NCBI RefSeq assembly: GCF_001713395.1
Contig: NZ_CP016452.1
Span: forward strand, 1,302,001 to 1,366,000
Length of the DNA: 64,000 bases
Reading direction: 5' to 3'
Source of the DNA: Sinorhizobium sp. RAC02
Lineage (GTDB): Bacteria; Pseudomonadota; Alphaproteobacteria; Rhizobiales; Rhizobiaceae
In this document: positions 27,515 to 34,949 of the stretch, one piece after another
How the letters are laid out: every line of letters begins with the position of its first letter
Position numbering within the stretch: the stretch's first letter is position 1
The notes under the pieces: model-generated
Told to the model about the DNA's origin: nothing
What the model saw: only the letters and a program-made list of their open reading frames with translations
The model's database searches: none
Made by a program: the position numbers and the translations under genes

Positions 27515-28198
27515 CTAGCCTGTGGGCTTACGGGTCTTGCTTGGCTTCGACGCGCTGCGCTCGACGGCGGTGCGCTTGACGACGAGGCTTGGCGAGGTCT
27601 CGGCGGATGGTTCGCCGTCGCCGAAAACGTCCATCGTGCAGGTGTGGAAGACCGTTGCCAGTTCGCTCGTATGGTTCCAGGTGACGTGCGTCAGCGTCGA
27701 GGGAAAATGCGCGGAATCGCCCGCCTCCAGAATGGTGCGTTCGCCATCGATCTCGATTGTCAGCGCACCTTTCACCACGAAGTAGATCTCCTCGCCCTCG
27801 TGCGACATCGGTTCGCTGCGGAAGCCCGGTGGCTCGTGGATGAGGGTCGAGCGCAGGATGTTGCCCGGGAAGGATGCGGAAAGGCGCTCGTAACTGACGG
27901 CGCTATCGGGAGTACCGCCGAGCGCATAGACGAGGCGCCCCTCGTGTCGTGTGATCGGTGCGTCGACCTTGGGCAACTGGAAGAAGGAGCCGACATCGGC
28001 CTTGAGGGCGCGGCTGACCGCAACGAGCGAGGTCAGCGACGGCACGGTGATGCCGCGCTCGATCTGCGAGATGAAGCCGACTGAAAACCCGGCCGCATCC
28101 GCGACCTGCTGCAATGTCATCTTGAGCTCGCGTCGGCGCTCGCGCAGGCGCTCTCCAACAGCAGAGCCCGCGTCAGACCCTTCTACACTCACCACCAT
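27515..28198 (-). CDS. XRE family regulator with C-terminal cupin domain
   Basis: A 227-residue protein. Residues about 12-70 form an XRE helix-turn-helix (RLRERRRELKMTLQQVADAAGFSVGFISQIERG, then PSLTSLVAVSRAL). Residues about 110-190 form a cupin sensor (SHEGEEIYFVVKGALTIEIDGERTILEAGDSAHFPSTLTH). Such HipB/PuuR-like proteins sense small molecules such as amino acids or polyamines. ATG 28198 is used; a GTG two codons upstream is possible. It is upstream of, and in operon with, the peptidase gene. Two related inverted repeats flank its own promoter, pointing to autoregulation. Confidence 0.9.
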   Translation of the reverse strand: MVVSVEGSDAGSAVGERLRERRRELKMTLQQVADAAGFSVGFISQIERGITVPSLTSLVAVSRALKADVGSFFQLPKVDAPITRHEGRLVYALGGTPDSAVSYERLSASFPGNILRSTLIHEPPGFRSEPMSHEGEEIYFVVKGALTIEIDGERTILEAGDSAHFPSTLTHVTWNHTSELATVFHTCTMDVFGDGEPSAETSPSLVVKRTAVERSASKPSKTRKPTG

Positions 28199-28210
28199 CG
28201 CCACCCGAAT

Positions 28211-28276
28211 TTTTAGTATTACTTCAATAGTGCGCGGGCGATCGCCGATGTCAAACGAATTTTAGTATGACTAAAA
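28211..28276 (-). promoter_or_regulatory. XRE-cupin promoter flanked by two matching operator-like sites
   Basis: Site A at 28260-28276 is TTTTAGT-ATG-ACTAAAA, a perfect 7-base inverted repeat. Site B at 28211-28223 repeats its core as TTTTAGTATTACT. Between them, on the minus strand, lies TTGACA (28254-28249) with a weak -10 about 17-18 bases on. Site A abuts the -35 and site B lies between the -10 and the start codon. Confidence 0.55.
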
Positions 28277-28291
28277 AATTAGTGATGCCGC

Positions 28292-29194
28292 TCATCGGCC
28301 CGGCAGGTGGAAGGCCTGCTGGAAGTAGGAGCGGAAGGCGAGCATGGGTGGCGTTAGTTCCATGTTACGTCGCCAGGCGAGGCCGACATCCATGGCCGGG
28401 ACGGGATCGCTGATGTTCATGGTCTCGATGCGCCGGCCTTCGAGCGACCAGGGCCGATGCACCATGTCGGAGAGGATCGCCACGCCCTGGCCGTTTGCGA
28501 CGAGCGAGCGGGTCGCCTCGACCGACGAGGTCCGCAAAATGACGCGTGGCTGGTAGGGCGAGGCGCTCCAGTATTTGAGCGCCGAATGCGCTGCTTCGTC
28601 CACCGTCAGCATGATGTAGGGTTCCTCGGCGATTTCCTTGAGGCCGACCGTTTCCGCCTGCAGAAGATGATGCTGCGCCGGCAGCCAGAGGCGGCGCGTC
28701 GAACTCAGCACCTTTTCCGTGATGAGGGCCGGGTTGAGGATGTTGGAGGTGAGCAGCACGGACATGTCGTAGCGGTTGCTCAGGAGCCCTTCCTCGATAG
28801 ACTCGCGGTTCAGTTCGAAAAGCTGGATCTCGAGTTGCGGGAAATGCCGGCGCAGCCGCTCGATGTGGAGCGGCAGGAAGTAGCCGATGACGGTATAGGT
28901 GGCGGCGACGGTCAGCGTGCCCTCGATCTCGCTGCTGACGACGTTGAGATGCGTCGCCTCGTCGACCTTCTTCAGGATCTCGTAGGCATGTGACAGGAAC
29001 TGCCGTCCGGCAGACGTCAGGTCCATGCCGTGCGGCGTGCGCAGGAAGAGGCTGACGCCCACCGTGCGTTCCAACTCCTTGATCGCGGTCGTTACCGCTG
29101 ACTGCGAAATGGAAAGATCGACGGCGGCCTGCGATATCTGCCCGAGTTCGGCGGTCGCGATAAAGTAGCGGATCTGCCGCAGACTGATCGTCAT
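28292..29194 (-). CDS. LysR family transcriptional regulator
   Basis: A 300-residue LysR protein. The N-terminal winged helix is plain: LRQIRYFIATAELGQISQAAVDLSISQSAVTTAIKELERTVG, then LFLRTPHGMDLTSAGRQFL. The periplasmic-binding-like effector domain covers about 90-300. It diverges from the second PxpABC operon at 29450 across 255 bases that hold a 15-base inverted repeat, so it most likely regulates that operon, and the co-inducer would be the lactam or its product (inference). Its 3' end is next to the XRE regulator promoter but in the same direction, so the two are separate units. Confidence 0.92.
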   Translation of the reverse strand: MTISLRQIRYFIATAELGQISQAAVDLSISQSAVTTAIKELERTVGVSLFLRTPHGMDLTSAGRQFLSHAYEILKKVDEATHLNVVSSEIEGTLTVAATYTVIGYFLPLHIERLRRHFPQLEIQLFELNRESIEEGLLSNRYDMSVLLTSNILNPALITEKVLSSTRRLWLPAQHHLLQAETVGLKEIAEEPYIMLTVDEAAHSALKYWSASPYQPRVILRTSSVEATRSLVANGQGVAILSDMVHRPWSLEGRRIETMNISDPVPAMDVGLAWRRNMELTPPMLAFRSYFQQAFHLPGR

Positions 29195-29348
29195 GGCTGT
29201 CGTCCTCTATCTGGTTTCCCGCGAAGAGGTATCAAAAAATCAGAATGGCCAATATCGAATTGGGCATCAAGCCGTCCAATTCCGTGCAGATTCCACTTAT
29301 CCATCTGTTTTTCCTGATTTTTGCGGCGCAACAAAAACGGGCAAGGCG

Positions 29349-29363
29349 TTCTGATTTTCAGAA
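29349..29363. promoter_or_regulatory. Candidate LysR-binding inverted repeat upstream of the second PxpABC operon
   Basis: TTCTGA-TTT-TCAGAA is a perfect 6-base inverted repeat, 15 bases overall, containing a T-N11-A core as LysR sites do. It sits about 87 bases before the TTG start at 29450 and between the divergent genes. A half site, ATCAGAAT, occurs nearer the LysR gene. Confidence 0.45.
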
Positions 29364-29449
29364 TTCATATATGAGAAAATAGAATTTTTCAAAAGAGGAT
29401 AAACATCCTAGCGTTCTCTTGTCGAGAAAATGCATGTGAGGAAGAGACA

Positions 29450-30226
29450 TTGCGCGAGGTAGTCGACATCAACTGCGATATGGGTGAGGCGTTCGGTCGT
29501 TGGCACGTCGGCGATACCGAAGATGCATCCCTCATGCCGCTGATCAGCTCGGCCAATATCGCCGCGGGCTTCCATGCCGGCGATCCGAACCTGGTGGACC
29601 AGACGGTGCGTCTTGCCGCCCAGCACGGTGTCGGCATCGGTGCACATCCCGGCTACAACGATCTTCAGGGTTTTGGCCGTCGCAAGATCGCCGGCACCGC
29701 GAAGGAACTAGTCAACGACATCGTCTACCAGGTCGGTGCGATCCGCGAATTCGCCCACAGGCACAGCGCACGCCTCCAGCATGTGAAGCCGCACGGCGCG
29801 CTCTACATGGAAATGGCGGTCAATCCGGAATTGTCGCAGATGTTCGTGCAGTACATGCGCACCGTCGAGCCGAATGCGTACATCTTCTGCATGGGCGGCT
29901 CCGCGACGTGGCGCGCGGCAATCGAAGCCGGGCAGCCGACCGTGCGTGAATTCTACGCCGACCGTGACTACGACGACAGCGGCTCTATCGTGTTTACCCG
30001 CGACGCTGGCCGGCCGGATCCGGCCGCCATTGCCCGCAAGGTCGTGCGCGCCTGCAAGGAAGGCAAGGTCCGCACCGTCAAGGGCAACGACATCGAAATC
30101 GACTTCGAATCCATCTGCTTCCATTCCGACACGCTCGGCGCGCTCGATATCGTGCGCCAGATGCGCGAGGCACTGGTTGCCGAAGGGATTCGCATAACGC
30201 CGGTTTCCGGCGCCGTCGGCCCCTAG
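29450..30226 (+). CDS. pxpA: LamB/YcsF family 5-oxoprolinase subunit A (copy 2)
   Basis: A 258-residue protein. The start is TTG at 29450, chosen because AGGAAG precedes it and the family N-terminus ([15 protein letters not shown]) begins four codons later; no ATG is available. Blocks [40 protein letters not shown] and [12 protein letters not shown] match PxpA. It differs widely from copy 1 at 6577, so the two are not a recent duplication. As first gene of the split operon it should work with the PxpB and PxpC proteins encoded at 31936 and 32801. Confidence 0.9.
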   Translation: MREVVDINCDMGEAFGRWHVGDTEDASLMPLISSANIAAGFHAGDPNLVDQTVRLAAQHGVGIGAHPGYNDLQGFGRRKIAGTAKELVNDIVYQVGAIREFAHRHSARLQHVKPHGALYMEMAVNPELSQMFVQYMRTVEPNAYIFCMGGSATWRAAIEAGQPTVREFYADRDYDDSGSIVFTRDAGRPDPAAIARKVVRACKEGKVRTVKGNDIEIDFESICFHSDTLGALDIVRQMREALVAEGIRITPVSGAVGP

Positions 30227-30311
30227 GGCGAGTGACCCGAAAATAGACAGACAGGGCCCTTCCGCCGCTTGGAGAAAAGCGGAAGGCTCGACCATTCAAG
30301 CGGAGAGAGAC

Positions 30312-30554
30312 ATGAGCAAGATCGAGATCAGATCGCCCCTGCCGGGCACCTTCTACCGGTCATCCTCGCCGGATGTGCCGCCCTTCAAGGCGGATGGCGA
30401 CAGTGTGGCGAGCGGCGATGCGATCGGGCTCATCGAGGTCATGAAGACGTTTCAGGAAGTGCCGGCCGGCGTCGAAGGCAAGAACATCACCTTCCTCGTC
30501 GAGAACGAAGAGCCGGTCATGGCCGGCCAGGTCATTGCCGAGGTGGAGGCATGA
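30312..30554 (+). CDS. Biotin carboxyl carrier protein, short form
   Basis: An 80-residue biotinyl domain. It starts IEIRSPLPGTFYRSSSPDVPPF and carries the biotinylation site in GLIEVMKTFQEV (Lys about 40). It is AccB-like, but lacks the long Pro/Ala-rich N-terminal part of the fatty-acid AccB. It is coupled by ATGA to the biotin carboxylase gene, and both lie between PxpA and PxpB genes, so it probably serves the Pxp-type carboxyltransferase and not acetyl-CoA carboxylase. In the first system the same domain is fused to the C-terminus of the carboxylase. Confidence 0.9.
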   Translation: MSKIEIRSPLPGTFYRSSSPDVPPFKADGDSVASGDAIGLIEVMKTFQEVPAGVEGKNITFLVENEEPVMAGQVIAEVEA

Positions 30555-31936
30555 CGATCCGCTCGCTCCTCGTTGCTAACCGCGGCGAGATCGCGGTGCG
30601 CATCATCAAGGCGGCGAAGGCGCTGGGCATCCGCACCGTGCAGGTCCATAGCGCCGCGGATGCCGACATGCTGGCGGTGAAGCTCGCCGATGAAGCCGTC
30701 GATATCGGCTCGCCCGCACCGAAGAAATCCTATCTCAACATCGAAGCGGTTGTGAATGCCGCCAAGGCGGCCGGCGTCGATGCCGTGCATCCGGGCTACG
30801 GCTTCCTGTCGGAAAACGCAGATTTCGCCGATGCGGTGGAAGCGGCCGGCCTGATCTTCATCGGTCCGAAGGGTGACGCGATCCGCCTGCTCGGCGACAA
30901 GGTCGCGGCGCGCGAGGTTGCTGCCAAGGCCGGTGTTCCGACCGTGCCGGGCAGCGCAGGACGCCTTGCAACGATCGAGGAAGCCCGGGCCGTGGCGGCG
31001 AAGACCGGCTTTCCGATCATGATCAAGGCGGCAGCAGGCGGCGGCGGTCGCGGTATCCGCATCGCCGCCGACCTCGCCGATCTGGAGCGCCATTTCCCGC
31101 AGGCTTCTGCCGAAGCATTGGCTTCGTTCGGCGATGGCGGCCTCTATCTAGAAAAAGTCATCACCAAGGCGCGCCATGTCGAGGTGCAGATCCTCGGCGA
31201 CGGCCAGAACTTCATCCATTGTTTCGAGCGGGAATGCTCGTTGCAGCGCCGCCGCCAGAAGGTCTGGGAAGAGGCGCCGTCCTTCCTGCTGCCCACCGAT
31301 GTGCGCACCCGGCTTTGCGACAGCGCCGTGGCGCTTGCCCGCGAGGTCGGCTACCGCGGCGCCGGCACGGTGGAATATCTCTACGACGAGGTGACGAAGG
31401 AGTTCTACTTCATCGAGGTGAACACCCGCATCCAGGTTGAGCATCCCGTCACCGAGATGATCACCGGCATCGACCTCGTCGAGGAAATGATCCGCGTTGC
31501 CGGCGGCGCGCCGCTGTCGATCCGCCAGGAGGATGTGCAGGCCGAAGGCCACGCCATCGAGTGCCGTATCAACGCCGAAGACCCGGCCAAGGGCTTTCTG
31601 CCGGCGCCGGGCACCATCACCCGGCTCGTCGTGCCGGAGGGCGAGGGCATCCGTTTCGATACGATGCTCTACGAAGGCTACACGATCCCGCCGTTCTATG
31701 ACTCGCTCGTCGGCAAGCTGATCGTCTGGGGTCGGACCCGCGATGCGTGCCTCGAACGACTGAGAGGTGCGCTGGAAGGCCTGACGATCGAGGGTATCAA
31801 GACGACGGTGCCGCTGCACCTGGCACTCGCTCAAGACGACAGCGTGCGGCGCGGTGCCTTCGACACGCGCTTCCTCGAAACATGGCTTGAAACCGAATTC
31901 GCCGCGAAAGCCGGCGCGACTGCGGAGGTTGCCTGA
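30551..31936 (+). CDS. Biotin carboxylase (AccC-like) of the second PxpABC operon
   Basis: A 461-residue AccC-type enzyme: [20 protein letters not shown] at the N-terminus, the ATP-grasp loop AAAGGGGRGIRIA, ECSLQRRRQKVWEEAPS, the catalytic segment [18 protein letters not shown] and the C-terminal AIECRINAEDPAKGFLPAPG. It carboxylates the biotin on the small carrier encoded immediately before it, with ATP and bicarbonate. It overlaps both neighbours by 4 and 1 bases. There is no CoA-carboxyltransferase nearby. The open frame extends upstream to 30269 but ATG 30551 is the family start. Confidence 0.92.
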   Translation: MTIRSLLVANRGEIAVRIIKAAKALGIRTVQVHSAADADMLAVKLADEAVDIGSPAPKKSYLNIEAVVNAAKAAGVDAVHPGYGFLSENADFADAVEAAGLIFIGPKGDAIRLLGDKVAAREVAAKAGVPTVPGSAGRLATIEEARAVAAKTGFPIMIKAAAGGGGRGIRIAADLADLERHFPQASAEALASFGDGGLYLEKVITKARHVEVQILGDGQNFIHCFERECSLQRRRQKVWEEAPSFLLPTDVRTRLCDSAVALAREVGYRGAGTVEYLYDEVTKEFYFIEVNTRIQVEHPVTEMITGIDLVEEMIRVAGGAPLSIRQEDVQAEGHAIECRINAEDPAKGFLPAPGTITRLVVPEGEGIRFDTMLYEGYTIPPFYDSLVGKLIVWGRTRDACLERLRGALEGLTIEGIKTTVPLHLALAQDDSVRRGAFDTRFLETWLETEFAAKAGATAEVA

Positions 31937-32811
31937 TGAGCATCAGATACACATTCGGGGGCGACGAGCACCTCTTCGTCGAATGCAGCGAGGACATGTC
32001 GCTCGAAGCCTTCTTCAAGAGCCTCTCCATGGCAAAGGGCGTGCGTGAAAGCGGCATCAAGGGTGTCACGGAAATCTGCCCGGCCAATGCCTCGTTCCAG
32101 ATCAAGTTCAACCCGGATATCATCCATCCCGACGACATCCTGAAGGAAGTGAAGTCGATCGAGGGCGCGGCCGCCAAGGCCGAGCCGGTGCTGAAGACCC
32201 GCATCGTCGAGATCCCCGTCTTCTACAACGACCCCTGGACGCACGAGACGCTGATGCGGTTTCGCGAGCGCCATCAGGACCCGACGGGCACCGATCTCGA
32301 TTATGCCGCCCGCATCAACGATTACGGCTCGGTCGACGATTTCGTCGGCGCCCATTCCGGCTCGCCCTGGTTCGTCTCGATGGTCGGCTTCGTCGCCGGC
32401 CTGCCCTTCATGTACCAGATGGTCGAGCGCCAGCGGCAGATCCAGGTTCCGAAATACCTGCGCCCACGCACGGACACGCCCAAGCTCACGGTCGGCCACG
32501 GCGGCTGCTTCGGCTGCATCTATTCGGTGCGCGGTGCCGGCGGCTACCAGATGTTCGGCATCACGCCGATGCCGATCTTCGACCCAACCCAGACGACCAG
32601 CTATCTGCGCGATTTCATGGTGTTCTTCCGCCCCGGCGACATCGTGAAGTTCAAGCCGATCGACCGCGATGCCTATGACCAGGCGGTCGAGGATGTCGAC
32701 AAGGGCCGCTTCGCGCCCCCGATCCGCGAGGTGAGCTTTGACCTCCGGGAATTCCAGAAGGATATCGACGGCACAAACGCCAAGCTGGAGGGCATGCTCT
32801 ATGGCCATTAA
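31936..32811 (+). CDS. pxpB: 5-oxoprolinase subunit B / KipI-like protein (split form)
   Basis: A 291-residue protein, longer than the 210-240 residues of typical KipI/PxpB. The first 85 residues are like the KipI N-terminal domain (ITEI-like strand: GVTEICPANASFQIKFNPDIIHPDDIL), then VEIPVFYNDPWTHETL. The conserved core is seen as GSPWFVSMVGFVAGLPFMYQM and CFGCIYSVRGAGGYQMFGITPMP, matching GFAPGFGYL and [11 protein letters not shown] of other PxpB proteins but quite diverged. It is expected to pair with the PxpC protein encoded next (11-base overlap). The divergence suggests a substrate other than 5-oxoproline. Confidence 0.85.
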   Translation: MSIRYTFGGDEHLFVECSEDMSLEAFFKSLSMAKGVRESGIKGVTEICPANASFQIKFNPDIIHPDDILKEVKSIEGAAAKAEPVLKTRIVEIPVFYNDPWTHETLMRFRERHQDPTGTDLDYAARINDYGSVDDFVGAHSGSPWFVSMVGFVAGLPFMYQMVERQRQIQVPKYLRPRTDTPKLTVGHGGCFGCIYSVRGAGGYQMFGITPMPIFDPTQTTSYLRDFMVFFRPGDIVKFKPIDRDAYDQAVEDVDKGRFAPPIREVSFDLREFQKDIDGTNAKLEGMLYGH

Positions 32812-33772
32812 GGTTCTCCACCACGGTCTCGCGACCACCGTCCAGGATCTCGGTCGCCCCGGCTATTTCCACCTCGGCATCCCTGTCGGCGGCGCGATGG
32901 ACCGCTATGCGATGCGCGCGGCAAACCTGCTCGTCGGCAATGACGAGGGTGCCGCCGGCCTCGAAGCTGTCTTCATCGGCCCGAAGCTGGAATTCACCGA
33001 GGACGCCCTCGTCGCCGTTACCGGCGCCGAGATGCCGGCGAAGGTCGATGGCGTCGGCCAACCCGGCTGGACCGCCTTCAAGGTCAAGGCCGGCCAGACG
33101 CTGACCTTCGATTTCCTGAAGTCCGGCGCCCGCATCTGCATCGCCGTTTCCGGCGGCATCGATGTGCCGGAAGCGCTCGGCAGCCGCTCGACCTATCCGA
33201 TCGGCGCACTCGGCGGCTTCAAGGGCCGGCCGATCGCGGCCGGTGATGAACTGCCGGTCGGCAAGGGAAGCCTAGCCAACGAGGGCAAGACGGTTGTCGA
33301 GGAGCTGCGCCGCAAGCCCGGCATGCCGGCGGAACTGCGCGTGCTGCCCGGCCTCTACTGGCACCGCGTCACCGAGGAATCGCAGGAAAACTTCTTCGCA
33401 GACGAATGGAAGGTGGCGAACGAGGCGGACCGCATGGGCTACCGCTTCAAGGGCGGCCGCAAGCTCGATTTCGTCGAGCGCGAACAGCCCTTCGGTGCCG
33501 GCTCCGATCCGTCAAACATCGTCGACAGCTGCTACCCCTATGGCTCGATACAGGTTCCGGGCGGCACTGAACCGATCATCCTGCACCGGGATGCCGTCTC
33601 CGGCGGCGGCTACTTCATGGTCGGCACGGTCATCTCCGCCGACATGGACCTGATCGGCCAGCTCCAGCCGCATACGCCCACCCGCTTCGTCAAGGTGACG
33701 ATGGAAGAAGCACTCGCCGCCCGCAAGGACCGCGCCGCACTGCTCGGGAGGCTGCGCGGGACCTTCAACTGA
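32801..33772 (+). CDS. pxpC: 5-oxoprolinase subunit C / KipA-like carboxyltransferase-type protein
   Basis: A 323-residue protein, normal for PxpC/KipA. Blocks: KVLHHGLATTVQDLGRPGYFHLGIPVGGAMDRYAMRAANLLVGN at the N-terminus, ICIAVSGGIDVPEALGSRSTYPIGALGGFKGRPIAAGDEL in the middle, and QVPGGTEPIILHRDAVSGGGYFMVGTVISADMDLIGQL near the end. These are carboxyltransferase subdomain A/B features shared with urea carboxylase. ATG 32801 overlaps PxpB by 11 bases; the longer frame from 32738 is a non-native extension. It follows the biotin enzymes in one operon. Confidence 0.9.
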   Translation: MAIKVLHHGLATTVQDLGRPGYFHLGIPVGGAMDRYAMRAANLLVGNDEGAAGLEAVFIGPKLEFTEDALVAVTGAEMPAKVDGVGQPGWTAFKVKAGQTLTFDFLKSGARICIAVSGGIDVPEALGSRSTYPIGALGGFKGRPIAAGDELPVGKGSLANEGKTVVEELRRKPGMPAELRVLPGLYWHRVTEESQENFFADEWKVANEADRMGYRFKGGRKLDFVEREQPFGAGSDPSNIVDSCYPYGSIQVPGGTEPIILHRDAVSGGGYFMVGTVISADMDLIGQLQPHTPTRFVKVTMEEALAARKDRAALLGRLRGTFN

Positions 33773-33811
33773 CAGCCAAACGATTGCATCAAAACAAGAG
33801 AGGGAACGATA

Positions 33812-34885
33812 ATGAACACGCTCGTCAGAACTGCACTCGCCACGACGGCGCTCGCCTTCGCGCTCAACGGCGCGGCGACGGCCGAGACCTGGTACCCCTA
33901 TGACGCCCAGGCGATCGAACCGCCCTTTGCCGCGGATGGCAAGCCGGTCGACGTGAAATACGAACCGCTCGCCAAGGCGGAAAAGCCCTGGAACATCTGC
34001 GTTTCCTTCCCGCACATGAAGGATGCCTATTGGCTCGGCGTCGACTACGGCGTCGCCGAACAGGCGAAGGACCTCGGCGTCAAGATGAACCTCGTCGATG
34101 CCGGCGGCTACACTGAACTCGCCAAGCAGATCAGCCAGATCGAGGATTGCGTCGCTGGCGGTGCGCAGGCCGTGGTGATCGGCGCCATTTCGTTTGATGG
34201 CCTCAACAACCTCGTCTCGGAAGTCACCAAGAAGGGCATTCCGGTCATCGACGTGATCAACGGCATTTCCTCGCCGGACCTGACAGCCAAGTCGCTCGTC
34301 TCCTTCTACACGATGGGCCACGAGACCGGCGCCTACCTCGCCAAGAAGCATCCGGCGGGCAGCGATCCGGTCAAGGTCGGCTGGTTCCCGGGCCCGGCCG
34401 GTGCGGGCTGGGTGGAGGCCGCGCACAAGGGCTTCATGGAAGCCGTTGCCGGCTCCGCCGTGACGGTGCTGGAGCCGAAATTCGGCGATACCGGCAAGGA
34501 AGCCCAGCTGAAGCTCGTCGAAGACGTGCTGCAGGCCGAGCCCGACGTGCGCTACATCGCCGGCACGGCGGTGACGGCGGAAGCGGCTCAGGGTCTTATC
34601 CGCGAACGCGGCCTCAAGGGCCAGGTCGAGCTTCTCGCCTTCTACATGACGCCCGGCGTCTACGAGGGCATCAAGCGCGGCTTCATCCTCGCGGCCCCTG
34701 CCGATTCCATGGTCATCCAGGGCCGTATCGCCATCGACCAGGCGGTGCGTGCGCTGGAAGGCAAGGAACTCACCAAGCATGTCGGCCCGAAAATCTTCGT
34801 CGTCGATCCGTCGAATGTCGAGAGCGTGCCGCAGACCAATATCCTGCCGCCGGACGGCTACAAGCCGGTCTTCAGCGTGAACTAA
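33812..34885 (+). CDS. TorT-like periplasmic substrate-binding protein
   Basis: A 357-residue receptor with a signal peptide ending at about residue 24 (ALNGAATA). The mature start ETWYPYDAQAIEPPF is typical of TorT-type proteins (WYPY), and a sugar-binding PBP1 fold follows (ICVSFPHMKDAYWLGVDYGVAEQAKDLGVKM, QISQIEDCVAGGAQAVVIGAISFDGLNNLV). True TorT works with the TorS sensor kinase and does not transport. Here no TorS or TMAO reductase is present, and an RbsA-like ATPase and RbsC-like permease follow, so it is better read as the receptor of an ABC importer for the pathway substrate. Confidence 0.82.
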   Translation: MNTLVRTALATTALAFALNGAATAETWYPYDAQAIEPPFAADGKPVDVKYEPLAKAEKPWNICVSFPHMKDAYWLGVDYGVAEQAKDLGVKMNLVDAGGYTELAKQISQIEDCVAGGAQAVVIGAISFDGLNNLVSEVTKKGIPVIDVINGISSPDLTAKSLVSFYTMGHETGAYLAKKHPAGSDPVKVGWFPGPAGAGWVEAAHKGFMEAVAGSAVTVLEPKFGDTGKEAQLKLVEDVLQAEPDVRYIAGTAVTAEAAQGLIRERGLKGQVELLAFYMTPGVYEGIKRGFILAAPADSMVIQGRIAIDQAVRALEGKELTKHVGPKIFVVDPSNVESVPQTNILPPDGYKPVFSVN

Positions 34886-34897
34886 AGAACCCAAGAC

Positions 34898-34926
34898 GAC
34901 CGCATGCGGTCCCGGCACGCGCCGGG
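34898..34926 (+). other. Two adjacent intercistronic hairpins after the receptor gene
   Basis: GACCGCATGCGGTC (34898-34911) is a perfect 14-base palindrome and is followed at once by CCCGGC-ACGC-GCCGGG (34911-34926). They lie between receptor and ATPase genes and lack a T-run. mRNA stabilisation or partial termination, raising receptor levels, is likely. Confidence 0.5.
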
Positions 34927-34949
34927 GCCGCCATTGAGGAGGGACGAGG

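Noticed and set aside
33812..34885. A TMAO-sensing TorT system
   Set aside because: No TorS, TorR or TMAO reductase genes are near; the following ATPase and permease genes point to ABC import.
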